DNA of 64,000 nucleotides from Bradyrhizobium mercantei (GTDB lineage: Bacteria; Pseudomonadota; Alphaproteobacteria; Rhizobiales; Xanthobacteraceae): NCBI RefSeq assembly GCF_001982635.1, contig NZ_MKFI01000011.1:124001-188000 (forward strand), written 5' to 3'. Each line of letters starts with the position of its first letter. Positions within the stretch are counted from its first letter, which is position 1. The position numbers and the translations under genes were made by a program. Shown one piece after another: positions 27,178-37,028 of this stretch. Under the pieces are notes generated by a model that saw only the letters and a list, made by a program, of their open reading frames with translations, searched no databases and was not told the origin of the DNA.

Positions 27178-28064
27178 GCGCGCCGCTGACCGCATCCACG
27201 GCGGCCATCACACCGGGCGCGCGGCCTGTGACCGGCTTCTGGCGCCGCGCGCTGCGCCATCGCAGCTTTGCGCTCGGCGCGGTGCTCAGCCTCGTCGTGC
27301 TCGGCGCGGCGCTGCTGTCGCTGGTCTGGACGCCGTGGCCGGCCTATGACATCGACGTCGCGTCAAAACTGCGGCCGCCGTCGGCGGCGCACTGGCTCGG
27401 CACCGATGTGCTCGGCCGCGACATCGTCTCGCTGCTCCTGGTCGGTGCGCGCTCCACCATTCTTGTCGGCGTCATTGCGGTGGGCATCGGCCTCACCTTC
27501 GGCGTTGGCCTCGGCCTGATCGCAGCGGCCCGCAAGGGCTGGACCGAGGAGCTCATCATGCGGATGAGCGACTTCACCTTCGCGTTCCCCGCCGTGCTGT
27601 CGGCCATCATGCTCGCCGCCGTCGCGGGACCCGGCATGGTGACGTCGATCACCGCAATCGGCATCTTCCAGATCCCGACCTTCGTCCGCGTCACCCGCGG
27701 TTCGGCCAATGCGATCTGGGCCCGCGAATTCGTGCTGGCCGCCCGCGCGGCCGGCAAGGGCTCGTTCCGCATCACCATCGAGCATGTGCTGCCGAACATC
27801 CTGTCGATCCTGATCGTGCAGGCGACCATCCAGTTCGCGCTCGCGATCCTCGCCGAAGCCGCGCTGTCCTATCTCGGGCTCGGCACCCAGCCGCCGCAGC
27901 CGTCCTGGGGCCGCATGCTCAATGACGCGCAGACCCTGCTGTTCCAGTCGCCGATGCTCGCGGTCTATCCGGGTGCGGCGATCGCGATCGCGGTGCTCGG
28001 GCTCAATTTGCTCGGCGACGGCTTGCGCGATCTGCTCGATCCCCGTTTGGCGCGGGAGCGATGA
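27174..28064 (+). CDS. Dipeptide/oligopeptide-type ABC permease 2 (DppC-like)
   Basis: This 296-residue permease has the DppC layout: a soluble N-terminus, one long helix (FALGAVLSLVVLGAALLSLV), the HWLGTDVLGRDIVSLLLVGAR motif, the EAA loop AREFVLAARAAGKGSFRITI and the end LGLNLLGDGLRDLLDPRL. It pairs with the preceding permease. The GTG start overlaps the upstream stop by 3 bases and its own stop overlaps the next gene by 4 (ATGA). Confidence 0.93.
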   Translation: MSAPLTASTAAITPGARPVTGFWRRALRHRSFALGAVLSLVVLGAALLSLVWTPWPAYDIDVASKLRPPSAAHWLGTDVLGRDIVSLLLVGARSTILVGVIAVGIGLTFGVGLGLIAAARKGWTEELIMRMSDFTFAFPAVLSAIMLAAVAGPGMVTSITAIGIFQIPTFVRVTRGSANAIWAREFVLAARAAGKGSFRITIEHVLPNILSILIVQATIQFALAILAEAALSYLGLGTQPPQPSWGRMLNDAQTLLFQSPMLAVYPGAAIAIAVLGLNLLGDGLRDLLDPRLARER

Positions 28065-29065
28065 GCATGCGTGAGGCGCCGCTGCTCGAGGTGAAGGACC
28101 TTGGCGTTACGCTCAACACCAGCCGCGGCCCGGCGCAGGCCGTCCGCGGCGTCAGCTTTGCGCTTCGCCGCGGCGAGACGCTCGGGCTGGTCGGCGAATC
28201 CGGTTGCGGCAAGTCGGTCACCGCGCTCGCCCTGATGGGGCTGCTGCCGGAGAGCGCCGTGATCAGCGGCAGCGTCAGGCTCGATGGCGCGGAGCTGGTC
28301 GGCCTGCCGGATGCGGCCTATTGCAAGCTGCGCGGCAACCGCATCAGCATGATCTTCCAGGAGCCAATGACCGCGCTCAATCCGATGCACACGATCGGGC
28401 ACCAGGTCGCCGAGCCCTTGCTGCGCCACACCGGCGTCTCGGCAGCGCAAGCGCGGCAGGAGGCGATCGCCTTGCTCGATCGCGTCGGCCTGCCCGATGC
28501 GGCGAAGCGCGTCGACGCCTATCCGCACCAGTTTTCCGGCGGCCAGCGCCAGCGCATCACCATTGCGATGGCGCTGGCCTGCCAGCCCGACGTCTTGATC
28601 GCGGATGAGCCGACCACCGCGCTCGACGTCACGATCCAGGGCCAGATCCTCGATCTGATCGCCGGCCTCGTCGCGGAGCACGGCATGTCGATGATCCTGA
28701 TCTCGCACGACCTCGGCGTGATCGCCGAGAATGTCGATCGCATGATGGTGATGTATGGCGGCACCGTCGTCGAAAGCGGCGCCACCGATGCCGTGTTCAC
28801 GCGGATGGGCCATCCCTATACGCAGGGCCTGTTCCGCGCCCGCCCGCGGCTCGGTGCGCGCAAGGGGACTCGGCTCAAGACCATTGCCGGCACCGTGCCG
28901 GAGCTGGCCGACCTGCCGGCGGGATGCACCTTCGCCGACCGCTGTGCGATCGTCGAGGCGCGCTGCCGCGCGGCGCTTCCGGCTGTGGTCGATGTCGGCG
29001 GAAGCCATGGCGTGCGTTGCATCAGGACAGATGTCTCGATGGCCGCCGGGGGCGTTGGCGCATGA
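28061..29065 (+). CDS. Peptide ABC transporter ATP-binding protein (DppD-like)
   Basis: The 334-residue ATPase has Walker A GESGCGKS, Q-loop MIFQEPMTALNP, signature FSGGQRQRITIAMALA, Walker B VLIADEPTTALD and switch His in ISHDLGV. Near the end is the Cys-containing segment GCTFADRCAIVEARC typical of the OppD/DppD C-terminal region, which can bind an iron-sulfur cluster in relatives. Start and stop both overlap neighbours by 4 bases, tying translation of the operon together. Confidence 0.94.
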   Translation: MSMREAPLLEVKDLGVTLNTSRGPAQAVRGVSFALRRGETLGLVGESGCGKSVTALALMGLLPESAVISGSVRLDGAELVGLPDAAYCKLRGNRISMIFQEPMTALNPMHTIGHQVAEPLLRHTGVSAAQARQEAIALLDRVGLPDAAKRVDAYPHQFSGGQRQRITIAMALACQPDVLIADEPTTALDVTIQGQILDLIAGLVAEHGMSMILISHDLGVIAENVDRMMVMYGGTVVESGATDAVFTRMGHPYTQGLFRARPRLGARKGTRLKTIAGTVPELADLPAGCTFADRCAIVEARCRAALPAVVDVGGSHGVRCIRTDVSMAAGGVGA

Positions 29066-30090
29066 CGATGCTGGACCAGCCGTCACCGGCAACGCCGCTG
29101 CTCGCGGTGACCCATCTCGCGCAACGCTACACGCTGCCGCGTGAAAGCCTGTTCAAGCCGCCGGCGCAGGTGCATGCACTCAACGGCGTCACGGCGCAGG
29201 TCATGCCGGGCAAGAGCCTCGGCGTCGTCGGCGAGTCCGGCTCGGGCAAATCGACCTTTGCGCGGCTGGTGATGGCGCTGGAGCGGCCGACGGCGGGGCA
29301 GGTCGTGTTGCTGGGCCGCGACCTCAACCAGCTGTCGCCCGATGACCTGCGCCGCGCCCGCCGCGATTTCCAGATGGTGTTCCAGGATCCCTACGGCTCG
29401 CTCGATCCGCGGCAGACCATCGCGCGCATCGTGGCCGAGCCGCTCACCGCGCTCGGGCGCATCGATCGCGCTGGCCTGCGCGAGCGCGTTGCAACCACGC
29501 TGCGGCAGGTGGGCTTGCGCGATGCCGACATGGACAAGTTCCCGCACGAATTCTCCGGCGGCCAGCGCCAGCGCATCGCGATCGCACGCGCACTCATCAC
29601 CCAGCCGAAGCTGATCGTCGCCGACGAGCCGGTCTCGGCGCTCGATGTCTCGGTGCAGGCGCAGGTGCTCAATTTGATGCAGGACCTGCAGGACGAGTTC
29701 GGCCTGAGCTACATCCTGATCAGCCACGACCTCGCGGTGGTCGATCTCATCTGCGACGAGATCGCGGTGATGTATCAGGGAAGGATCGTCGAGCAGGGGC
29801 GGCCGGCCGATCTGTTCGCGCACAGCGCCCATCCCTATACGCGCGCGCTGCTCGATGCGGTTCCGCGGGCGCGCGCCGGTGGTGTCCGGCGCCGCCGCGG
29901 CGCGCAGGCGATCGGCTCGCAGGCGTCGGCCACGGCCGGGTGCCCTTACGCGCCACGCTGTCCATTGGCCGACCGGCATTGTCGCGAGACCGCGCCTGCG
30001 CTACGCAACGTGGCAGACGCCCATCTGGCGGCCTGCCATTACGCCGAAGCTGTGATGGCGCTGCCGCCGGTGGTCGCCGAGGCCGGTTAG
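29062..30090 (+). CDS. Peptide ABC transporter ATP-binding protein (DppF-like)
   Basis: The 342-residue partner ATPase carries Walker A GESGSGKST, MVFQDPYGSLDPRQ, signature FSGGQRQRIAIARAL, Walker B LIVADEPVSALD and ISHDLAV. Its tail has GCPYAPRCPLADRHC, the DppF-type Cys motif. The start ATGA overlaps the DppD-like stop. A gap of 57 bp separates it from the solute-binding protein gene, an unusual order because the binding protein closes rather than opens the operon. Confidence 0.93.
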   Translation: MTMLDQPSPATPLLAVTHLAQRYTLPRESLFKPPAQVHALNGVTAQVMPGKSLGVVGESGSGKSTFARLVMALERPTAGQVVLLGRDLNQLSPDDLRRARRDFQMVFQDPYGSLDPRQTIARIVAEPLTALGRIDRAGLRERVATTLRQVGLRDADMDKFPHEFSGGQRQRIAIARALITQPKLIVADEPVSALDVSVQAQVLNLMQDLQDEFGLSYILISHDLAVVDLICDEIAVMYQGRIVEQGRPADLFAHSAHPYTRALLDAVPRARAGGVRRRRGAQAIGSQASATAGCPYAPRCPLADRHCRETAPALRNVADAHLAACHYAEAVMALPPVVAEAG

Positions 30091-30147
30091 TCCTTGGTGG
30101 AGGGTTGGCCCAGGCTGATAAAAAGAATACGTCCGGGGAGCAGACCA

Positions 30148-31638
30148 ATGCTGAGGAAACTGTGCATCATCGCGGCAGCTGCCGCACTCGCCGCAGCGCC
30201 GCTGCCGAGCCTCGCGCAGGGCAAGAAGGACAGCGTCGTGATGGGCATGACGCTGGAGCCGCCGGGGCTCGATCCGACCAACGCGGCGGCCGCGGCGATC
30301 GCCGAAGTCACGCTCTACAACGTCTATGAGACGCTGACCAAGATCAACGAGGACGGCTCGGTGTCGCCGCTGCTCGCCGAGAGCTGGCAGGCGTCAGCGG
30401 ATCTCAAGACCTACACTTTCAAGCTCCGCAAGGGCGTCAAATTCCACAATGGCGAACCGTTCGACTCCGCCGCCGTGAAGTTCACCTACGAGCGCGCCGC
30501 GGCGCCGACCTCGACCAACAAAGACAGGAGCCTGTACCAGGCCTTCACGTCGGTGACCGCGCCCGACGCGGAGACGATTGTCATCGCACTGAAATATGCC
30601 GAGCCCAACCTGCCGTTCCTGCTCGGCCAGGCGTCGGGCTCGATCGTCGAGCCGAAGAGCGCGCCGACCGATGTGACGCAGCCGGTCGGCACCGGACCCT
30701 ACACGCTCGGCAGCTGGGCCAAGGGCTCGTCGATCACGCTGGTGAAATGGCCTGACTACCGCAACGCCGCCGCGATCAAGCTCGCCAGGGTGACGATCCG
30801 CTTCATCGGCGATCCCGCCGCCCAGGTCGCAGCGCTGCTGTCGGGCGACGTCGACGCGTTTCCGCGGGTCGCGGCGGCCCGCAGCCTCGCGCAGTTCAAG
30901 GCCGATCCGCGCTTCAACGTCCTGATCGGCGGCTCCCGCACCAAGACCATCGTCGGCATCAACGAGCGCAAGAAGCCGCTCGACGACATCAGGGTTCGCC
31001 GCGCCATCCTGGCTGCGATCGACCGCAAGGCGATGATCGACGGCGCGGTCGACGGTTTCGGTACGCCGATCGGCAGCTTCTATACGCCGGGTTCGCTCGG
31101 CTATGTCGATACCACCGGCATCAATCCCTACGATCCCGAACTCGCCAAGAAGCTGCTGGCCGAAGCCGGCGTCAAGACGCCGCTCGAGCTCAGCCTGAAA
31201 CTGCCGCCGCCGTCCTACGCGCGGCAGGGCGGCGAGATCCTCGCGGCACAGCTCGCCAAGGTCGGTATCATCGCCAAGATCGAGAACGTGGAGTGGGCGC
31301 AGTGGCTGTCGCAGGTCTTCACCGGCCCGCACAATTACGACCTCACCATCGTCGCCCATGTCGAGCCGTTCGATCTCGTGAAGCTGACCGAGCCGGATTA
31401 TTATCTCGGCTACAAGTCCGAGGCGTTCAACGCGCTCTACCAGCAGATCATGGCGACGCCGGATGAGGCCGGCCGCGCCAAGCTGCTCGGCGACGCCCAG
31501 CGCATGCTGGCGACCGACGCTGTCGCCGGCTTCCTGTTCCAGCCGCAATTGATCACGATCGCCAGCAAGAAGCTGAAGGGCGTCTGGAAGGACGTCCCGC
31601 AGTTCGAGAATGATTTCTCGACCTGGTCTTGGGAGTAG
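30148..31638 (+). CDS. Extracellular solute-binding protein, family 5
   Basis: The 496-residue protein has a Sec signal peptide (MLRKLCIIAAAAALAAAPLP, cleavage after SLAQG region) and the family 5 fold (SVVMGMTLEPPGLDP, LLAESWQASADLKTYTFKLR, VKFHNGEPFDSAAVKFTYER, VGTGPYTLGSW, VRRAILAAIDRKAMI). It delivers peptides or other amide-like ligands to the DppBCDF-like unit. The ATG at 30148 starts exactly at the signal peptide with GGGGAG 7 bases before. A long inverted repeat ends the operon 42 bp after its stop. Confidence 0.92.
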   Translation: MLRKLCIIAAAAALAAAPLPSLAQGKKDSVVMGMTLEPPGLDPTNAAAAAIAEVTLYNVYETLTKINEDGSVSPLLAESWQASADLKTYTFKLRKGVKFHNGEPFDSAAVKFTYERAAAPTSTNKDRSLYQAFTSVTAPDAETIVIALKYAEPNLPFLLGQASGSIVEPKSAPTDVTQPVGTGPYTLGSWAKGSSITLVKWPDYRNAAAIKLARVTIRFIGDPAAQVAALLSGDVDAFPRVAAARSLAQFKADPRFNVLIGGSRTKTIVGINERKKPLDDIRVRRAILAAIDRKAMIDGAVDGFGTPIGSFYTPGSLGYVDTTGINPYDPELAKKLLAEAGVKTPLELSLKLPPPSYARQGGEILAAQLAKVGIIAKIENVEWAQWLSQVFTGPHNYDLTIVAHVEPFDLVKLTEPDYYLGYKSEAFNALYQQIMATPDEAGRAKLLGDAQRMLATDAVAGFLFQPQLITIASKKLKGVWKDVPQFENDFSTWSWE

Positions 31639-31679
31639 CCGCGGCGCGCGTGCTCCGGCTTGGAAGCGCACTTCATCCA

Positions 31680-31760
31680 CGTCATTGCGGGCGAAGCGAA
31701 GCAATCCATTTTCACCCCGTATGTGGACGGATGGATTGCTTCGCTTCGCTCGCAATGACG
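31680..31760. repeat. Long palindromic repeat, family B, between convergent genes
   Basis: Two 29-bp arms (31680-31708 and 31732-31760) are inverted copies with 28 of 29 matches, around a 23-base loop. The arms begin CGTCATTGCG and contain GCGAAGCGAAGCAATCCA. This CGTCATTGCGAGCGAAGCGA-type element is known to me as a frequent intergenic repeat in Bradyrhizobium and Rhodopseudomonas. Lying between converging genes, it may act as a terminator for both. Confidence 0.85.
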
Positions 31761-31798
31761 AACGTGAGCAGGTTCGGAACTTCCAAATTGCGGCAAAA

Positions 31799-32716
31799 CT
31801 AACCGCTCTGCCCGGTGCTCGCATTCGAAACGGCGCGCGCGACATTGGCGATCACCTCGTTGCACTTGTCCATGGGTGCGCTTGCCCCGGTCAGATAGAC
31901 CGTCACCACGATCGGCTTGCGGCCGGGCGGCCAGAACACGCCGACATCGTTATAGGTGCCGCGCTCGCCGGTGCCGGTCTTGTCGCCGACCCGCCAGTCG
32001 CGCGGCACGCCGGCGCGCAGCCTGGCGTCGCCGGTCTTGTTGGCGACCATCCAGTCCACGAGCCTCTGGCGCGAGGCGGCTTGCAGGACATCGCCGAGCA
32101 TCACGCGTTGCAGATTTTTCAGCATCGCGACAGGGCTGGTTGTGTCGCGCGGGTCGCCGGGCACGGCTTCGTTCAGTTCCACCTCCCAGCGGTCGAGCCG
32201 GCTGACATTGTCGCCGATGGTGCGGAAGAAACTGGTCAGGCCCGCGGGCCCGCCGATCTCGCGCAGCAGCAGGTTGGCCGCGGTATTGTCGCTGAGTGTG
32301 ACCGCGGCCTCGCAGAGTTCGGCCAGCGTCATGCCCGATCCGACGTGCTGCTTGGCGACGGGCGCGTAGGCCAAGATATCCTTGGCCTCGACCTGCATCC
32401 GTTGATCAAGGCTGGATTCGCCACGATCGACCCGGTGCAGCACGGCCGCTGACAGCATCGCCTTGAAGGTGCTGCACATCGGGAACCGCTCGTCGCCGCG
32501 CCGGCTCGCACGCAATCCCGTCTCCATGTCGAGCGCGGCGACGCCGAGCCGGCCGGTGGTCGCAAGCTCGATGCGCGCAAATTCCTGCTGCAGCCGCTGC
32601 GCCGGCTCGCCCGGTGCCGCCGCTGCACTCTGTCCCGCCGCGGCGCTTGGCCGCGGCAGGGTGCAGGAGGCCGCAAGGCCCAGCGCGTGCAATCCAAATG
32701 TCCGTCTCGTCAGCAT
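31799..32716 (-). CDS. Class A beta-lactamase, Tat-exported
   Basis: The 305-residue enzyme has every class A signature: STFK (82-85, nucleophile Ser82), SDN (142-144), the general-base Glu180 in ELN, and KTG (246-248) in GDKTGTG. The N-terminus MLTRRTFGLHALGLAASCTL is a twin-arginine signal, so it is exported folded to the periplasm. Cys81 precedes the active Ser as in some carbapenemases, but the partner Cys after KTG is absent (KTGTGERG). Start at 32714-32716 places the RR motif correctly. It is divergent from an AmpR-like regulator with 99 bp between, the classic inducible beta-lactamase arrangement. Confidence 0.93.
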   Translation of the reverse strand: MLTRRTFGLHALGLAASCTLPRPSAAAGQSAAAAPGEPAQRLQQEFARIELATTGRLGVAALDMETGLRASRRGDERFPMCSTFKAMLSAAVLHRVDRGESSLDQRMQVEAKDILAYAPVAKQHVGSGMTLAELCEAAVTLSDNTAANLLLREIGGPAGLTSFFRTIGDNVSRLDRWEVELNEAVPGDPRDTTSPVAMLKNLQRVMLGDVLQAASRQRLVDWMVANKTGDARLRAGVPRDWRVGDKTGTGERGTYNDVGVFWPPGRKPIVVTVYLTGASAPMDKCNEVIANVARAVSNASTGQSG

Positions 32717-32815
32717 GTCCCGTCTCCGTTGGCGGCGCGAACCTGCCGAACGGCGTGACGGCGCACAAACGATCATTTATACAACGAGGCATGAGAAAAA
32801 CTTGGTCATGACGCC
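32717..32815. promoter_or_regulatory. Shared bla/ampR-type control region
   Basis: This 99-bp gap holds both divergent starts. An AT-rich core at 32771-32800 contrasts with the GC-rich flanks; on the minus strand it contains TATAAA (32781-32776), a good -10 for the beta-lactamase, without a matching -35 box, as expected for an activator-dependent promoter. TCGTT and AATGA face each other around 5 bp here, a possible LysR-type half-site pair. Confidence 0.45.
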
Positions 32816-33778
32816 ATGCGCCGGCATCTCCCGCTGAACGCGTTGCGCGCCTTCGAGGCCTCCGCGCGGCTGTTGAGCTTCACCCGCGCGGGGATGGAGC
32901 TGCGCGTGACCCAGACCGCGATCAGCCACCAGGTCAAGCAGCTCGAGGATCTGCTGGGCGCGAGCCTGTTCCGCCGCCTGCCGCGCGGGCTGGTGCTCAC
33001 CGACGAGGGGCTGGCGCTATTGCCGGTGCTGTCTGACACGTTCGATCGGATCGGGGCCGCGATCGATCGCATCGAGGCCAAGGGCACGCGCGAGGTCGTC
33101 ACCGTCGGTTGCGTCACGACGTTTGCGACCGGGTGGCTGCTGCAACGGGTCGATCGCTTCAAGCGCGCGCATCCCTATATCGACCTGCGGCTGCTCACCA
33201 ACAACAACCGCGTCGACATCGCGGGTGACGGGCTCGATCTCGCACTGCGCTTCGGCGACGGCTCGTGGCACGGCACTGAGGCGATCCATCTGTTGTCCGC
33301 ACCGCTCTCGCCGGTGTGCTGCCCCGATGCTGCGGCCCGGCTGCGCAAGCCGTCCGATCTCGCGCAGGAATTTTTGCTGCGCTCCTACCGCGCCGAGGAA
33401 TGGCCGCTGTGGTTCGCGGTGGCCGGCTCGCCGTGTCCGAAAATCCAGGGGCCGATCTTCGACAGCTCGGTTGGCATGGCCGAGGCGGCGGCACGCGGTG
33501 TGGGCGTCGGGCTGGTGCCGATCGCGATGTTTGAAAATGAGCTGGCGTCGGGCCGGCTCAAGCGGCCGTTCGCGGCCGAGGTGCCGGCGGGGTCGTACTG
33601 GCTGACCTGGCTGAAGTCGCGCGAGGTGACGCCGGGCATGCGCGCGTTCCGCGACTGGCTGCTCGACACGCTGCGAGCGGAAGTGAATGAGAGCGAGACC
33701 GGCGCATCGGCTCCGCAGCCAAGGGCGAAGGCCAAGGCCAAAGCCAAAACGAAGGACGTAAAGAAGTCGCGGCGCTAA
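32816..33778 (+). CDS. LysR-family regulator, AmpR-like
   Basis: The 320-residue protein opens LPLNALRAFEASARLLSFTRAG with HTH text VTQTAISHQVKQLEDLLGASLF, very close to AmpR and GcvA. The effector domain (about 90-295) has VTVGCVTTFATGWLLQRVDRF. AmpR proteins bind muropeptides and switch on the divergent beta-lactamase gene; the neighbour here is exactly that. The C-terminus carries an extra Lys/Ala tail of about 25 residues (RAKAKAKAKTKDVKKSRR) that AmpR lacks and that may add nonspecific DNA affinity. Assignment to AmpR function rests on context. Confidence 0.88.
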   Translation: MRRHLPLNALRAFEASARLLSFTRAGMELRVTQTAISHQVKQLEDLLGASLFRRLPRGLVLTDEGLALLPVLSDTFDRIGAAIDRIEAKGTREVVTVGCVTTFATGWLLQRVDRFKRAHPYIDLRLLTNNNRVDIAGDGLDLALRFGDGSWHGTEAIHLLSAPLSPVCCPDAAARLRKPSDLAQEFLLRSYRAEEWPLWFAVAGSPCPKIQGPIFDSSVGMAEAAARGVGVGLVPIAMFENELASGRLKRPFAAEVPAGSYWLTWLKSREVTPGMRAFRDWLLDTLRAEVNESETGASAPQPRAKAKAKAKTKDVKKSRR

Positions 33779-33787
33779 TCTAAGACC

Positions 33788-33948
33788 CGTCATCCCCACG
33801 CAACGGCTTTGCCGTTGTCGCTGGAGGTGCGAGCGAAGCGAGCCTCGAAGGATGAATCGGCCACTGACCGGGCCGTCGACCCTTCGAGGGCCGCTGAAGA
33901 AGCGGCCACCTCCAGCGACAAAGGCGAAGCCTTTGCGCGGGGGTGACG
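33788..33948. repeat. Long palindromic repeat, family C
   Basis: This 161-bp element is framed by CGTCATCCCCACGCAA (33788-33803) and TTGCGCGGGGGTGACG (33933-33948), 14 of 16 complementary. Inside, GTCGCTGGAGGTG (33817-33829) pairs perfectly with CACCTCCAGCGAC (33907-33919). It follows the AmpR-like gene and can fold into one long structure. The remaining 210 bp up to the next gene (33949-34159) show no gene or clear motif. Confidence 0.8.
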
Positions 33949-34159
33949 GTGAGGGAGCGGCGCTGCCAGACTAGCGGATGCGCGCAAGCTGCTGCGGCGA
34001 GCGGTGCTCATACGACTTCGGAATATTAGAAATGTAGCCCTGAGTTGCCCGACGTGTCAAGCCGCCCGGTCGGACGCCGGCGGCCGCCAGCGCCTTTGCA
34101 TGGGGTTGATTTCGATATTTTGGTCCCGGCAAGCGGAGCAGGTCGAGGCAGCCTGCGAC

Positions 34160-35124
34160 CTAAGCCAGATGGCACGCCACGAAGTGCCCGTTGCGTCCTT
34201 CGAGCAGCTGCGGCGCCTCCTGGCGGCAGCGCTCTTCGGCGATCGGGCATCGCGTGTGGAAGTGACAGCCCTTCGGCGGATTCATCGGGCTCGGCACGTC
34301 GCCCTTCAGGCGGATGCGGTCGCGCTTCGCCTTGGGATCCGGCACCGGCACCGCCGACAGCAGCGCCTTGGTGTAGGGATGCTGCGGGTCGCGATAGAGA
34401 TCGCTGGCCTTGGCGAGCTCGACGATGCGGCCGAGATACATCACCGCGACGCGGTCGGAGATGTGCTCGACGACCGAGAGATCATGGGCGACGAACAGAT
34501 AGGTCAGGTTCAGCTCGGCCTGCAGGTCCTCCAGCAGGTTGATGACCTGGGCCTGGATCGAGACGTCGAGCGCCGAGACCGGCTCGTCGCACACGATCAG
34601 CTTCGGCTCCAGGGTGAGCGCGCGGGCGATCGCGATGCGCTGGCGCTGGCCGCCGGAGAATTCATGCGGGTAGCGTCGCATGTGCTCGGCCTTCAGCCCG
34701 ACCTTGACCAGGAGGCTTGCGACGCGGTCCTCGCGCTCGCTGGCCGAGCTCACGAGGTTATGGATGATGAAGGGCTCGGCGAGGATCGCGCCGACCGTCA
34801 TGCGCGGATTGAGCGAGGCGAACGGGTCCTGGAACACGAGCTGCATGTTGCGCCGCATGGCGCGCAAATCGCCGCCGCCGAGGCCCGTCACGCTCTGGCC
34901 GTCGAACACGATTTCGCCGGAGGTCGGCTCGATCAGCCGCAGCACGCAGCGGCCGGTGGTCGACTTGCCGCAGCCGGATTCGCCGACCAGGCCGAGCGTC
35001 TCGCCGCGGTTGACCGAGAACGACACGCCGTCGACCGCATAGACCTGGCCGACCTCGCGCGACAGCAGGCCGCCCAGCACCGGAAAGTGCTTCTTCAGAT
35101 TGGAAACGCGCAGCAGCGGTTCGC

Positions 35125-35128
<4 letters not shown>
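34160..35128 (-). CDS. Peptide ABC transporter ATP-binding protein (DppF-like), second system
   Basis: The 322-residue ATPase has Walker A GESGCGKST, LVFQDPFASLNPRM, signature FSGGQRQRIAIARAL, Walker B LIVCDEPVSALD and VAHDLSV, with a GCHFHTRCPIAEERC tail. Its ATG overlaps the stop of the DppD-like gene by 4 bases. It is the last gene of a minus-strand operon (M20 hydrolase, binding protein, two permeases, two ATPases) separate from the plus-strand system at 26-31 kb. Confidence 0.94.
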
Positions 35129-36101
<973 letters not shown>

Positions 36102-36102
<1 letters not shown>

Positions 36103-37028
36103 CAGATCACCTTGCGCGCATCGAGCGCATCGCGCAGCCCGTCGCCGATGAAATTGATGGCAACGACCGCGATGAAGATCGCGCCGCCCGGAAACAGCGC
36201 CCAATGCGGGCCGATGTCGAGAAAGTCCTTGGCGTCATAGAGGATGCGGCCCCAGGTCGGCGTATCCGGCGGGAAGCCGAGGCCGAGGAACGAGAGTGTC
36301 GATTCGGCGATGATCGCGGCGGCGACGTCGATCGTACCGGCGATGATCACGGGCCCGAGCGCGTTGGGCAGGATGTGACGCACCACCTGGCGCACCGGGC
36401 TCGCGCCGAGCGCACGCGCCGCCTCGACGAACTCCTTCTCGCGCAGCGACAGGAACTGGGCGCGCACCAGGCGGGCAACCGGCATCCAGCGCAGGCCGCC
36501 GATCACCAGCACGATCAGGATGAAGATGCCGCCTTCCGGGCCGAACACCGCCTTCAGCCCGTCGCGGAACAGATAGATCAGCATCAACAGCAGCGGCAGT
36601 TGCGGCAGCGACAGGAACAGGTCGGTCAGCCACATCAGCACGTAGCCGAGCGCGCCGCGCGACATGCCGGCGAGCGCGCCGATCAGCGTGCCGACGAACA
36701 CCGAGACCAGCATCGCGGCAAGGCCGACCGCGAGCGAAATCCGCCCGCCATAGATCATGCGGGCGAGCAGGTCCTGGCCGAGATCGTCAGTGCCGAACGG
36801 ATGCGCCAGCGACGGCCCCTGCATGCCGGCCAGCACGTCGATGTCGCTGATCGAGACGCGCCAGACGAACGGGCCGATCACGACGGCTGCGATCAACAGC
36901 AGCAGCAGCACGGCGCTGACCACGGCCGGCTTGTGCCGGCGGTAGCGCCGCCAGGTTTCGCGCAAGGGCGAATAGCCGCGCCGCTCAGCGGAAGGAGATG
37001 CGAGGGTCAAGCCAGCCATAGAGGACAT
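36102..37028 (-). CDS. Dipeptide-type ABC permease (DppC-like), second system
   Basis: This 308-residue permease has the DppC elements: Arg-rich N-terminus (LRETWRRYRRHKPAVVSAVL), HPFGTDDLGQDLLARMIYG, the EAA loop EKEFVEAARALGASPVRQVV, and the end INFIGDGLRDALDARKVI. The start lies inside the upstream permease gene: with the ATG at 37028 the overlap is 44 bp, with the ATG three codons later it is 35 bp, which is long for an operon junction. The DppD-like start touches its stop. Confidence 0.92.

Noticed and set aside
31799..32716. Carbapenemase-type disulfide in the beta-lactamase
   Set aside because: Cys81 precedes the active Ser, but the partner Cys after KTG is Gly.
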